Of a stretch of 64,000 nucleotides of DNA, positions 34,247-42,814 are shown one piece after another. A program made the position numbers and the translations under genes. This DNA comes from JAWLDV01 sp046537975 (GTDB taxonomy: Bacteria > Desulfobacterota > Desulfobulbia > Desulfobulbales > SURF-16). The DNA lies in NCBI GenBank assembly GCA_046537975.1, contig JBKHJR010000001.1, positions 1-64,000 of the forward strand, given 5' to 3'. Under the pieces are notes generated by a model. That model was not told the DNA's origin and searched no databases. It saw only the letters and a program-made list of their open reading frames with translations. Position 1 is the first letter of the stretch, and the number at the start of each line of letters is the position of its first letter.

Positions 34247-35757
34247 AGTCAAAGTACCCCTTTTACCTGGTGATTCTGATTCTGATCACCACCGGGGTAG
34301 GACTTGCCTGGCTCAGGCACGCGGAATTGAATATCCCTTTGATCCCCGGCCAGGAAAAACCGGTCTGGCTCATAGAGGCAAGAATTGACTTTGTCGCGGA
34401 GGGAGAGCCGGTGAAGGTAAGCCTGGACCTGCCGGGAAATCCGCCCGGATTCAGACAGGTTTCTGAACAGGCGGCCTCAACGGGCTACGGCTATTCCATT
34501 GTCGAAGGCCCGAACGGACGCAGGGCTGAATGGACCCGGCGCAATGCCACAGGCAGGCAGACCCTGTACTACAAGGTTCAGATGATACCCGATCCGGAGG
34601 CCGGCAGCCGGAAGGAGGCCGGGAAAGAGCCTGAGCCGAAAACAGTTTACTGGGACCCGCTCCAGGCCACTGCCGCTCATCAGCTCGTTGAGCAGGCCTA
34701 CGATAAATCCAGTACTCCGGCCAGTTTTGCCCGGGAACTGGCAAAGCAGCTGACCTCATCCAAACCTGACCAGAACGCTTCCCTGCTTTTAAACGAATAT
34801 TCTCTTTCCACCCTTTTAATGCGGCTGCTCAACCATGCAGATATCCCCGCGCGCGAATCCATGGGGCTGGAACTGAAAGACGCCCGGAGATACCAGTCCC
34901 TGCAGCCGGTACTTGAGATTTTTGACCAGGACCGTTGGGTGCCGATGGATCCCGGCACCGGCGCCCACGGTCTTTCGGAAAACATGCTTTTATGGCACCG
35001 GGAGGGCAAATCCCTCCTCGACGTCTCTGGGGGGCGCAACTCGGAGATCCGTTTTTCCATGATGCGTCAGACCATGCCGGCAATGGACCTGGCCAGGCTG
35101 GCGCTTGACAAGGACTGGCTTTCCATGCTGAGCCTGTACTCCCTTCCTATTGAAGAGCAAAGCGTTTTCAAGCTTCTGCTGCTTCTGCCGGTGGGGGCTC
35201 TTATAGTCACATTTATGCGGATCATCATCGGTGTGCGCACATCCGGTACTTTCATGCCGGTTCTGATTGCCCTTTCCTTTCTGCAGACCGAGCTGATCCA
35301 GGGTCTGACAGCATTTATAGGTATCGTGGTATTGGGCCTTGTGCTGCGGGGCTATCTGTCAAAGCTCAACCTGCTTATGGTTGCCCGGATATCCACCCTG
35401 ATTGTACTGGTGGTTTTCCTTACTTCCATGATAAGTGTCATAGGCCACGAGCTGGGATTAAACGTGGGGCTGACGATCACTTTTTTCCCCATGATCATCA
35501 TCGCATGGACAATCGAGCGTATGAGCATACTCTGGGAGGAGGAGGGAAGCAAAGAAGTTCTGATACAGGGGGTTGGAAGCCTGTGTGTTGCAATTCTCGC
35601 CTACCTGTGCATGCAAACGGGAATTGTCCGGCACCTGACCTTCAATTTCCCGGAAGTCCACCTTGTCCTTCTTGCCTTTATTCTCATGATGGGACAATAC
35701 ACAGGCTATAAATTAACCGAACTCAAGCGCTTCGGAGTGATGAAAGGAGGTCACTGA
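34243..35757 (+). CDS. Inactive transglutaminase-like domain fused to 7 transmembrane helices
   Basis: Membrane protein of the transglut-i-TM family. The N-terminal half (residues 40-300) has an extracytoplasmic transglutaminase-like fold without a visible catalytic Cys-His-Asp set. ATAAHQLVEQAY and LLNHADIPARESMGLELKDA are its recognisable parts. From about residue 310 come seven predicted transmembrane helices starting LLLLPVGALIVTFMRIIIGVRTSGTFMP. In other genomes it occurs with the ATP-grasp ligase and protease that flank it here, suggesting a joint cell-surface role. Confidence 0.88.
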   Translation: MKSKYPFYLVILILITTGVGLAWLRHAELNIPLIPGQEKPVWLIEARIDFVAEGEPVKVSLDLPGNPPGFRQVSEQAASTGYGYSIVEGPNGRRAEWTRRNATGRQTLYYKVQMIPDPEAGSRKEAGKEPEPKTVYWDPLQATAAHQLVEQAYDKSSTPASFARELAKQLTSSKPDQNASLLLNEYSLSTLLMRLLNHADIPARESMGLELKDARRYQSLQPVLEIFDQDRWVPMDPGTGAHGLSENMLLWHREGKSLLDVSGGRNSEIRFSMMRQTMPAMDLARLALDKDWLSMLSLYSLPIEEQSVFKLLLLLPVGALIVTFMRIIIGVRTSGTFMPVLIALSFLQTELIQGLTAFIGIVVLGLVLRGYLSKLNLLMVARISTLIVLVVFLTSMISVIGHELGLNVGLTITFFPMIIIAWTIERMSILWEEEGSKEVLIQGVGSLCVAILAYLCMQTGIVRHLTFNFPEVHLVLLAFILMMGQYTGYKLTELKRFGVMKGGH

Positions 35758-35758
35758 T

Positions 35759-36697
35759 ATGTGGATTTCTCCCTTGTCCCTCCGCAAACAGGGGTTTCTG
35801 GGCATAAACTGCCGCAATTTCACCTATATCAGCAGGTACAACAGACGCAGCAGGTACCCGCTTGTAGACGACAAGCTGAAAACAAAGCTTCAGGCTGAAA
35901 AATTCAACGTGACCACCCCCAGATTGCGGGGTGTAATACGCTACCAGTATGAAGTTGCCTCTTTTTCCGGACTTGTGGAAGATCTGGACGGCTTTGCAGT
36001 CAAACCCTCCAAGGGTGCAGGAGGCAAGGGGATCCTGGTGGTCAAGGGCCGCAGCGGGGGTTTGTTCGTCAAATCCTCGGGCAAAACCATGGACGTGTAT
36101 GCCGTAAAAAGGCACTTGTCCAACATTCTGGCGGGGCTGTATTCTCTTGCAGGTACACCTGACGTAGCCATAATCGAGGATCTGATCCGGCCTGTTGAAA
36201 TGTTTGAGAAACTTTCTTATGAAGGCGTGCCCGACATACGGATAATTGTGTTCAGGGGTTACCCGGTAATGGCAATGCTGCGGCTGTCCACCCAGGCCTC
36301 TGACGGCAAGGCCAACCTTCACAAAGGCGCCGTGGGCGTGGGCCTGGATATAGCCACCGGAAAATGCCTGCATGCGGTGCAGTATTCAAAGCGGGTCACC
36401 CGGCATCCCGATACCGGCTTGGCCCTGGATACCATTGCCGTGCCTGACTGGCAGCAGCTCCTGGTTCTTGCAGCACGCGGCTACGAAATCACTCAGCTGG
36501 GATACATAGGCGCCGACCTGGTGGTGGATAAAGACCGGGGCCCGTTGCTCATTGAGTTAAACGCCCGCCCGGGCCTTTCCATTCAGGTGGCCAACGGTGT
36601 CGGCCTGCGTCCCCGCCTGAATAAAATCGAGCAGATTGACTCCGATTTAATCCCCTCTGCCGAAGAGCGCGTCAAATATGCCATGAACGCCTTCTGA
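35759..36697 (+). CDS. Alpha-L-glutamate ligase-like ATP-grasp protein (RimK-related)
   Basis: Cytoplasmic ATP-grasp enzyme of the RimK-related glutamate-ligase-homologue family. The ATP site has KPSKGAGGKGILVVKGR, PDVAIIEDLIRP, and the Mg-binding end GPLLIELNARPGLSIQ. The N-terminal SPLSLRKQGFLGINCRN is the family signature. 312 aa; a GGAGG lies 10 bp before the ATG. Third gene of the 33.4-36.7-kb operon. Substrate unknown, presumably a carboxylate and amine delivered to or read by the membrane partners. Confidence 0.88.
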   Translation: MWISPLSLRKQGFLGINCRNFTYISRYNRRSRYPLVDDKLKTKLQAEKFNVTTPRLRGVIRYQYEVASFSGLVEDLDGFAVKPSKGAGGKGILVVKGRSGGLFVKSSGKTMDVYAVKRHLSNILAGLYSLAGTPDVAIIEDLIRPVEMFEKLSYEGVPDIRIIVFRGYPVMAMLRLSTQASDGKANLHKGAVGVGLDIATGKCLHAVQYSKRVTRHPDTGLALDTIAVPDWQQLLVLAARGYEITQLGYIGADLVVDKDRGPLLIELNARPGLSIQVANGVGLRPRLNKIEQIDSDLIPSAEERVKYAMNAF

Positions 36698-36782
36698 TCA
36701 ACCCCGACTTATTTTCCTTTAGGCCTGTCGCTTCTGGGAAAGGGCGGCAATAGTCGCTATAATTGAAAAGGAAATCAAGTTC

Positions 36783-36848
36783 ATGAATCAGGGAGACGAG
36801 CCGTGGAATTTCATCGGCTACACCGGCGGAGACCAATGGCCGAAATAA
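36783..36848 (+). CDS. Doubtful 21-aa peptide
   Basis: Short frame MNQGDEPWNFIGYTGGDQ... ending at TAA 36846-36848, with AAAAGGA at 36766-36772 as a possible ribosome site, 10 bp before the ATG. Too short to judge; may be a remnant or chance frame. Confidence 0.15.
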   Translation: MNQGDEPWNFIGYTGGDQWPK

Positions 36849-37071
36849 AGTCCTACATAAACCAGGAATGTGGGTTTAGAGTCTCCTGATCTGGGGAATC
36901 TGGGGAAAGCTTTTCTTCAGTTGAGCTATGCATTGAAAGGCGAAGACAAAAGCGGAACTTAGGCTAGTTAGCAGGACCCAGTCATATTCTTAAGGGAAAA
37001 TATCCGCAGCTGGGCAGGTTTTGGTTGAGCATTGCGCTGGATTTGTCATGAATAATGGTAACTTTTATAAC

Positions 37072-37096
37072 ATAGTTAGGCTTTTCGCCTAACTAT
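37072..37096. repeat. Perfect 10-bp palindromic hairpin
   Basis: ATAGTTAGGC (37072-37081), loop TTTTC, GCCTAACTAT (37087-37096). There is no T tract after it on either strand, so it is not a normal terminator. It lies 54 bp beyond the endonuclease stop codon and may be a processing hairpin, a binding site or the edge of the imported segment. Confidence 0.7.
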
Positions 37097-37150
37097 TACA
37101 GATAATATATTAACTTCCTGAAAGCTATATCATTTTTAAATATATCAGCT

Positions 37151-37747
37151 CTATTCCTCCAAGAGATCCTCTATGTCTATAGTAATACCGGTTTTTGTTT
37201 TTTTATAATAGATGAAGGCTGCATCTATTTTTTCCATAAGTCCTTTCTTGGATTTATAGCTTTCAGGTTTAATACTGACCGGTTTTTGGTCAATATAACC
37301 ATCGATACCCTGAGATTCCTCCTCAGGGGTAGACATACGGTAATTTCTATTTAACAGATCAGCTGTTTTGCTGAGAATAGCATCCTGAAATTTCAAACCG
37401 ATAAATGTCTTTATAATAACCAGGTCTTTCACCCAGTTTTCGATCATCTCCTCATCAATCAAATGTATAACTGATTTGAAATGATCGATCATATCCTTAA
37501 TTTTTGCAGTTGCCTTTGGGATGGCATCCGGGTGCTGTTCAAGATACCATGCTTCCCACTCCTCTATTGACTGCCCAGAAAATTCCTGAATTAATTCACT
37601 CATCTGACCGACAACCGCCGGCCGAGTTCCCTGGGAGTTCTGGTTGGCAAGGTTAAGAAGCTGGGTGGAATATTTGGGAAACTCAAACTGTTCTGTCCCA
37701 AGAAGTTCTTTTACTTCATCATAGGATATTTTTAGACGTTTTTTCAT
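37151..37747 (-). CDS. Type II restriction endonuclease, MjaI-like
   Basis: 198-aa protein from ATG 37747 (begins MKKRLKISYDEV), starting 7 bp after the methyltransferase stop, so a translationally adjacent R gene. The segments FPKYSTQLLNLANQN and GTRPAVVGQMSELIQEF match my recollection of the MjaI family, whose prototype cuts CTAG. A PD-(D/E)xK-type core is likely at D149 to S158-I-K160 (GIDGYIDQKPVSIKP). A longer frame from 37825 would overlap the methyltransferase gene. Base composition is clearly AT-richer than its housekeeping neighbours, which supports transfer. Confidence 0.75.
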   Translation of the reverse strand: MKKRLKISYDEVKELLGTEQFEFPKYSTQLLNLANQNSQGTRPAVVGQMSELIQEFSGQSIEEWEAWYLEQHPDAIPKATAKIKDMIDHFKSVIHLIDEEMIENWVKDLVIIKTFIGLKFQDAILSKTADLLNRNYRMSTPEEESQGIDGYIDQKPVSIKPESYKSKKGLMEKIDAAFIYYKKTKTGITIDIEDLLEE

Positions 37748-37754
37748 TATCCAG

Positions 37755-39056
37755 TCACCCTGCTTTTTCCAGTTTCTCAAACTTCTCCCGGTGCCTGCAG
37801 GGATATTGAGGATCAAATTTCGCAAACCCCTCTTTCAGCAAGTGAGCATTGATGAAGGTTTTGTTCTTCATATATACATAAGCCATAAGCCGGTTTGAAT
37901 CGTCATATTTAGCCTCATCATATTTCAGGAAAACAGGACGGCGTAGAATTTTATTGGTAAGAAAACGCCGGGCGCTTTCGGCCTTTTGCTGTTTTGGTTT
38001 GATCCCGATCAACCGTACAATAAGATCATTGTTGAGTTTAATAATGTTGGTCTCCAGAATTTCTTTGACGGTATAGTAGTCTTCCCGCTTAGTGCCTTTC
38101 CTGCCGTCTTCCAGGCTGATTTTTGAGCCGAATTTCAGCTTATTGGGATCAATCTTTTTATCAAAGCTGACCGGATCTCGAAAGATATAAGGCTGGTTCC
38201 CAACCTCCGCCTTCCAATCCGGAGTTGGCAGCTCCTGATGTTTGATATTCAGTACAAAATCACTGAACAGCAGATTCTTCTGCGGTTTTAACTTCTCGTC
38301 GATTACCGGCTCAACTTCCGGGTTGATTTCATAGCCGATGGAATTCCGGTGGGAGGCGATAGCGGCCAGGGAGGTGGTGCCGCTGCCAAGGAAAGGATCC
38401 AATACTGTTTCGCCGACAAAAGTGAACATTTCTATAGCCCGTTTGGGCAGTTCGACCGGGAACATGGCGATATGCCCTTTCTGCCTGGCTCCGTTGAAGT
38501 ACCAATGTCCCGAAAAATACTCCTTCCACTTCTCCTTGGGGATAATTGATTGTTCTTTGATCTCTTTGCTAACTCCCGGTGGCTTCCCCGGTTTTTTAAA
38601 TATGAGAATAAACTCATAATCGATCTCGATAATCCCGTTTCTGGGATAAGGATAGGAACCCATAACCGTGGCACCGCCGGTTGTATTCATCGTCGTCTTT
38701 TTTTGCCAGATTATGGCTCCCATATAGTCAAATCCCATGGTTTCACAGAATTTGATAATTTCCGTCCGGATCGGGATTACTTTATAGCGGCCGTAATAGA
38801 CAGCTCTTGCGAATTGGTCGCCGATATTGACCAGCATACGGCAGCCCGGATGAAGAACCCGATAGCATTCCTTCCATACCAGGTTTAAGTTATTGATATA
38901 AGCTTCATAGGAGTTATTGAAGCCGATCTGGTCTTCTGAGCCGTAATCCTTTAGCTGCCAGTAAGGAGGGGAGGTGACTACAAGATGAACGGAAGAGTTG
39001 TCCAACTCAACCATCTTTCTCGAATCTCCAATAATGCAAGTATGTTTCGTTCTCAT
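37755..39056 (-). CDS. Site-specific DNA methyltransferase with C-terminal degenerate SNase-like domain
   Basis: 433 aa. The N-terminal domain (1-265) is an N4-cytosine/N6-adenine methylase of the beta order: catalytic TSPPYW at 28-33 first, then the SAM motif DPFLGSGTT at 220-228. TSPPY suggests N4-cytosine. The C-terminal 325-430 has the staphylococcal-nuclease pattern, with VRLIGI at 347-352 and NRLMAYVY at 389-396. The two catalytic arginines are in place (R348, R389), but the metal and general-base positions are K353 and Q356 instead of Asp and Glu. A DNA- or RNA-binding role without cleavage is likely. The endonuclease gene follows. Confidence 0.85.
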   Translation of the reverse strand: MRTKHTCIIGDSRKMVELDNSSVHLVVTSPPYWQLKDYGSEDQIGFNNSYEAYINNLNLVWKECYRVLHPGCRMLVNIGDQFARAVYYGRYKVIPIRTEIIKFCETMGFDYMGAIIWQKKTTMNTTGGATVMGSYPYPRNGIIEIDYEFILIFKKPGKPPGVSKEIKEQSIIPKEKWKEYFSGHWYFNGARQKGHIAMFPVELPKRAIEMFTFVGETVLDPFLGSGTTSLAAIASHRNSIGYEINPEVEPVIDEKLKPQKNLLFSDFVLNIKHQELPTPDWKAEVGNQPYIFRDPVSFDKKIDPNKLKFGSKISLEDGRKGTKREDYYTVKEILETNIIKLNNDLIVRLIGIKPKQQKAESARRFLTNKILRRPVFLKYDEAKYDDSNRLMAYVYMKNKTFINAHLLKEGFAKFDPQYPCRHREKFEKLEKAG

Positions 39057-39563
39057 TGCATTCTCTTACGTATTAAAATTGACTATCAAAGCAGGTACTG
39101 GGGGTGAATTTCTATATTGTCCCACTATTAAATCATGAAAAATTCCCTCATACCATTTGCCGGTTCCTACAGAGATTTGAATATGATAATACATCAAACT
39201 AATGACAGGGAAACCTCGGTTACTCATAGAGTATGAACATTATCGGAATACCTAACGTATTTTCCACCAAAAATCAAAAAAAGTATAGAGAATAGGATTA
39301 AACCTGGAAGATTCGGCTACCCCGATAAGATGTTCTGGTATAATAGTATTATTTCAACTACTTAAAGAGGGTGTGTCGTAAAGAATTATTTAAGAGCTTC
39401 CTCGCCGGACGCCTTCGTCATTGCTGCTGAAGCAAAAACTGACAGGAATCAGAATTACGAGCCATAAGATTAGATAGTTCGGTTTTTTTGTTTTTATGGT
39501 ATGACGAGATCAGTAATTAGATGGACTATCCTAAAATAATAAATAACCAAGCGTAAAAATATC
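39057..39563 (+). other. Intergenic, 507 bp, AT-rich
   Basis: Divergent region between the methyltransferase gene and the DksA-like gene. No RNA gene or ORF is convincing. A copy of the dispersed CAGGAATCAGAATTACGA element lies at 39443-39460. Confidence 0.45.
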
Positions 39564-39917
39564 ATGCGTGATGACATTGATCTGGATTATTATCAAAAAT
39601 GTCTTGAGGATCGCCTTGCAGCCATAACCGCCGGCCAGGAAAGCCGGGCCCAGGATGCGACGTCTGCGGAACTGGACCAGACCCGGATAGGACGCCTGTC
39701 GCGTATGGACGCCATGCAGCAGCGGGCCATGTCCGATGCTGCCGTCCGCCTGGAAGACCTGGAGCGGCAGCGGATCAGGACCGCGCTTGGCCGCATTAAA
39801 GCCGGGGAATACGGCTATTGTGTGGTCTGTGAAGATGAAATCGCTGAGGGGCGCCTGCAGTTTGATCCCAGTGTGCTGACCTGCATCTCCTGTGCCCAGA
39901 AGGCTGAAGAAAAATAA
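39564..39917 (+). CDS. DksA/TraR family zinc-finger protein
   Basis: RNA-polymerase secondary-channel protein family. A helical coiled-coil hairpin (residues 10-80) is followed by the four-cysteine zinc finger: CVVCEDE with CISC, and the helix FDPSVLTCISCAQKAE. 117 aa, shorter than E. coli DksA (151) and close to the TraR/YbiI-like group. The acidic tip residues of true DksA (Asp-x-x-Asp-Ala) are not obvious, but RMDAMQQRAMSDAA is related. Faces the HD-GYP gene convergently. Confidence 0.9.
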   Translation: MRDDIDLDYYQKCLEDRLAAITAGQESRAQDATSAELDQTRIGRLSRMDAMQQRAMSDAAVRLEDLERQRIRTALGRIKAGEYGYCVVCEDEIAEGRLQFDPSVLTCISCAQKAEEK

Positions 39918-39949
39918 GACATTCCCTCCCTTAAGCCCCTTTCAGCGGG

Positions 39950-41449
39950 TCAGGAGTCCTGGCCTTTATCCACATTGGCCAGAAAAGTCTCCACCAGATT
40001 GGGATCAAAAGAGGTCCCGGCATTGTCCCGGATATACTGCACCACCTTTTCCCGGGGCCAGGCCTCGTGGTACCTCCTTTTTACCCGGAGAGCATCCCAG
40101 TTATCCGCCATGGAGAAGATCCTGGCGGCAAGGGGTATTTCTTCTTCCCGCAGTCCCCGGGGATAACCGGTGCCATCCCATTTTTCATGGTGGCAGTAAG
40201 GGATATCGAGCGCCGGTCGAAGGTAGGCGATGGAGGACAGCACTTTAAAGGCGTATACCGGATGTTTTTTCATGGTCTCCTCCTCTTCCGGAGTAAGCGG
40301 GCCGTCTTTAAAAAGTATGGAGTCAGGGATGCCCATTTTGCCGATATCGTGCAGCAGCGCACCCCGGCGCATATGGACTATTTCCTCCTCTTTTATGCCA
40401 TAGGCCCTGGCCACCCGCACGGTAATTTCCGCGACCCGCTGGGTATGTCCCTCGGTTTCACTGTCTCGAAGTTCGAGGGCCCGTCCCCAGCCCTCAATGG
40501 TGGAATCGTAGGCGATCACCAGCTCGGTGTTGGAGGTCTGGAGTTCCTTGAACAGGGTTGCATTATCAATGGCAATGGCTCCCTGTACAGACAGGGCTTC
40601 CAGGAATTCCAGCCTTTCTTCACTGGGGCAGAGTTTCTCTTTGTTGAAAATTTCCATCACTCCTTTCACTTTTCCCTTGGCTATGAGGGGAAGGGCACAG
40701 TAACTGTTGAAGTTTTCCCGGGCGATTAATTCCTTACGGGAAAAATCAATCTCCGGATTGCTCAGGTCATTTATCTGGACCCTGCGCCTCTCCAGAGCCG
40801 CGGTCCCGGCAGGTCCGGTGCCGACTCTGATCCGGGAATCCTGGATGAGGAGGGTGTTGAAGCCCAGGCCTGCTTCATATTCAAGAATCTGGGTATAAGG
40901 ATTCAGGAGAAGGATAGAGGCGGCATCGATTTCAAGCTTCGGGAGTATCTGTTCGAGGAAAATCTTGATGATTACTTTCAGGTCCAGATTAGAGGTTATC
41001 ATCAGATCTATATTGTGCAGGGTCGCAAAATACTGCATCCTGATATGTGCTTTGTCTTCCGCCAGCCGGCGGGCTTCGTTCTCTTCTTCCAGTCTGGCGT
41101 TGGTGGCGGTCAGGGTTTTGTTGATGTCGCTGATCTCTACTTCTTTTTCCAGGATCGTGTTGATAGTTATTCCGGTAAGCCTTATGACCAGGAAAACAAA
41201 AATCGAGCCGCCCAGAAAGACAACGCTGGTCAACAGTTCCAGGGGGAATCTGAGCTCAAGTATCTGAATAAGTATAAATAAGAGGTAGCCGATCAGGAAG
41301 AAGAAAATCAGATAGGTCATTGCAGACCATTTGCCCCGCAGAATATCCGGGAGTGTCCTGTTCATGTAAATACATTTCACCAGTGAGGCGAGCATGAACA
41401 AAACGCCGGGTAAGACAAGCAGTATGGATAAAAGCTTTATTGAGACCAT
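39950..41449 (-). CDS. Membrane-anchored GAF / HD-GYP cyclic-di-GMP phosphodiesterase-like protein
   Basis: Inner-membrane signalling protein. About three N-terminal transmembrane helices (residues 5-100), a coiled-coil linker, a GAF sensor domain (about 150-300, DAASILLLNPYTQILEYEAG) and an HD-GYP output domain (about 330-490). The HD pair is in LLHDIGKMGIPDSIL and the GYP signature in HHEKWDGTGYPRGL. Both look intact, so it can be expected to hydrolyse c-di-GMP. The ligand of the GAF domain is unknown. Confidence 0.9.
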   Translation of the reverse strand: MVSIKLLSILLVLPGVLFMLASLVKCIYMNRTLPDILRGKWSAMTYLIFFFLIGYLLFILIQILELRFPLELLTSVVFLGGSIFVFLVIRLTGITINTILEKEVEISDINKTLTATNARLEEENEARRLAEDKAHIRMQYFATLHNIDLMITSNLDLKVIIKIFLEQILPKLEIDAASILLLNPYTQILEYEAGLGFNTLLIQDSRIRVGTGPAGTAALERRRVQINDLSNPEIDFSRKELIARENFNSYCALPLIAKGKVKGVMEIFNKEKLCPSEERLEFLEALSVQGAIAIDNATLFKELQTSNTELVIAYDSTIEGWGRALELRDSETEGHTQRVAEITVRVARAYGIKEEEIVHMRRGALLHDIGKMGIPDSILFKDGPLTPEEEETMKKHPVYAFKVLSSIAYLRPALDIPYCHHEKWDGTGYPRGLREEEIPLAARIFSMADNWDALRVKRRYHEAWPREKVVQYIRDNAGTSFDPNLVETFLANVDKGQDS

Positions 41450-41593
41450 CTCGATTTCTCCTTAAGTACAACGGGCCGGATAAAAGGCATAAGAGTACTT
41501 ACTCATAGCTGAAGGCGCTTAGCCTGATATGGATAAAGTGGCGGCATCGCCGTTTTGCGGCAGGCTAGGGAGCCGATCACCGGACGACGGTTT

Positions 41594-41992
41594 TTAAGAA
41601 GATTTTGAAACAAAATCACGGGCTATTTCAGCTACCTGGGGGTCCTCGTCTTCAACCAGAGGCTCCAGGGCCCTAAGTGCCTGATCGGAGCCGATAATTC
41701 CCAGGATATTGGCGGCCTCGCCCCGGACATAAGCCGGTGTGGAGGAGGAGAGCAGCGGCAGGAGAAGCGGAACAGCCAGTTCCGCTTCCCGGGGACGGGA
41801 CCGGCTCAGCTCTTCAAAGAGGACCGAGACTCCGAGACGGACCATAAAACGTTCGTCTTTTAATAGTTCGCCGACCAGGGAGTAGTAGCTGGCATCAGCC
41901 TTGAACATGGAGATAATGTTTTCCACCAGGCCTTGTTCCAGGAAGTCGGCGATAACAGTGACCATATCCCGGTCGCTTACTTGCTCAGTCAT
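41594..41992 (-). CDS. HEAT-repeat protein at the end of the copper cluster
   Basis: 132-aa helical-repeat protein. Two or three HEAT units are seen: VRLGVSVLFEELSRSRPREA, YVRGEAANILGIIGSDQALR and LEPLVEDEDPQVAEIARDFV. It has no signal peptide, so is probably cytoplasmic. It starts 2 bp after copB, so is likely cotranscribed with copA-copB. HEAT repeats give protein-protein contact; the partner is unknown and the copper connection is only positional. Confidence 0.8.
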   Translation of the reverse strand: MTEQVSDRDMVTVIADFLEQGLVENIISMFKADASYYSLVGELLKDERFMVRLGVSVLFEELSRSRPREAELAVPLLLPLLSSSTPAYVRGEAANILGIIGSDQALRALEPLVEDEDPQVAEIARDFVSKSS

Positions 41993-41994
41993 AT

Positions 41995-42798
41995 TTAAAA
42001 CCAGAATTTCAGCCCGGCTACCAGGGAAGTCTTATCCACATCCCCGCCCTCAGCTTCAATAAGATTTTCAGTTTCACCTATCTTGCGCATATAGGAGACA
42101 CCGATATACGGGGCCAGTTTCCGGCTGATCTCGTAACGAAGACGGGCTCCCAGGACAAGATCGTTTATTCCGGAACCGATATTGCGTTCTTCCACTTCCT
42201 GGACCGCCATGCCGATTTCCAGGCGGGGCTGCAGGATCAGACGCTGGGTGAGCAGGATGTCGTATTCTGCTTCCAAGGCGGCTGAAATATCACCGTCCTC
42301 ACTGAGGTAGGCGGTGGCGTCTATCTCGAACCAATAAGGCGCCATTCCCTCCAGACCCAGGGCGGCAAAGCTGCGGCTTGGTCCCGGTTCGAAGTCATGG
42401 CGCAGGCCGACCTGCAGGTCCCAGAAACTGTGGATGTTGCGGTTGTAGAAGATTTCCAGCACGGATTCCTCGATTTCATCTCTGTCTGCTATCTTTTCAC
42501 CCTCGCTTTCCAGGGCGATTTTGTTGTAGTCATTACCAATCCAGGCCCGGACGTCCCAGACTATGATATCATCGCCTTCCCTGGCCTGATATTCAAGGCG
42601 GTCGGCATTGAAAGTATAAAAAATCTGATTGTCATGGACGGGCGAGGACTGGAAATCTCCCGGCGGAGCGGCCCGGGAATATTTGCGGATATTTTTATCT
42701 TCCGAGCTTAAATCTCCGCCTTCCTGCGGCGTAGAAGAGGAGGCGAAAACAGCAGCCGGGAAGAGGATCAAAAGCGCTGCCACTAATATTTTTTTCAT
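41995..42798 (-). CDS. copB: Outer-membrane copper resistance protein CopB/PcoB
   Basis: The mature part is a predicted beta-barrel, with alternating strands and aromatic ends such as FWDLQVGLRHDFEPG and LVLGARLRYEISRKLAPYIGVSY, ending in WF-COOH, the usual outer-membrane barrel end. The signal peptide ends AVFA-S. I choose the ATG at 42798, preceded by AAAAGGAGATGAG; the frame extends to 42822 but lacks support. It starts 16 bp after copA. Copper binding by CopB is inferred from homology. Confidence 0.9.
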   Translation of the reverse strand: MKKILVAALLILFPAAVFASSSTPQEGGDLSSEDKNIRKYSRAAPPGDFQSSPVHDNQIFYTFNADRLEYQAREGDDIIVWDVRAWIGNDYNKIALESEGEKIADRDEIEESVLEIFYNRNIHSFWDLQVGLRHDFEPGPSRSFAALGLEGMAPYWFEIDATAYLSEDGDISAALEAEYDILLTQRLILQPRLEIGMAVQEVEERNIGSGINDLVLGARLRYEISRKLAPYIGVSYMRKIGETENLIEAEGGDVDKTSLVAGLKFWF

Positions 42799-42814
42799 CT
42801 CATCTCCTTTTTGA

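Larger units (their letters stand above)
36698..37150 (+). other. Intergenic, 453 bp, AT-rich flank of restriction-modification pair
   Basis: No conserved gene found. Contains a 22-codon frame (36783-36848) with an AAAAGGA ribosome-like site and a 10-bp perfect hairpin (37072-37096) just outside the endonuclease gene end. The rest is unassigned. Confidence 0.45.

Noticed and set aside
35723..36373. 216-codon minus-strand frame over the ATP-grasp ligase gene
   Set aside because: Shadow of the ligase gene.
39057..39563. tRNA or other structured RNA in the gap
   Set aside because: No CCA-ending cloverleaf or conserved RNA core was visible.
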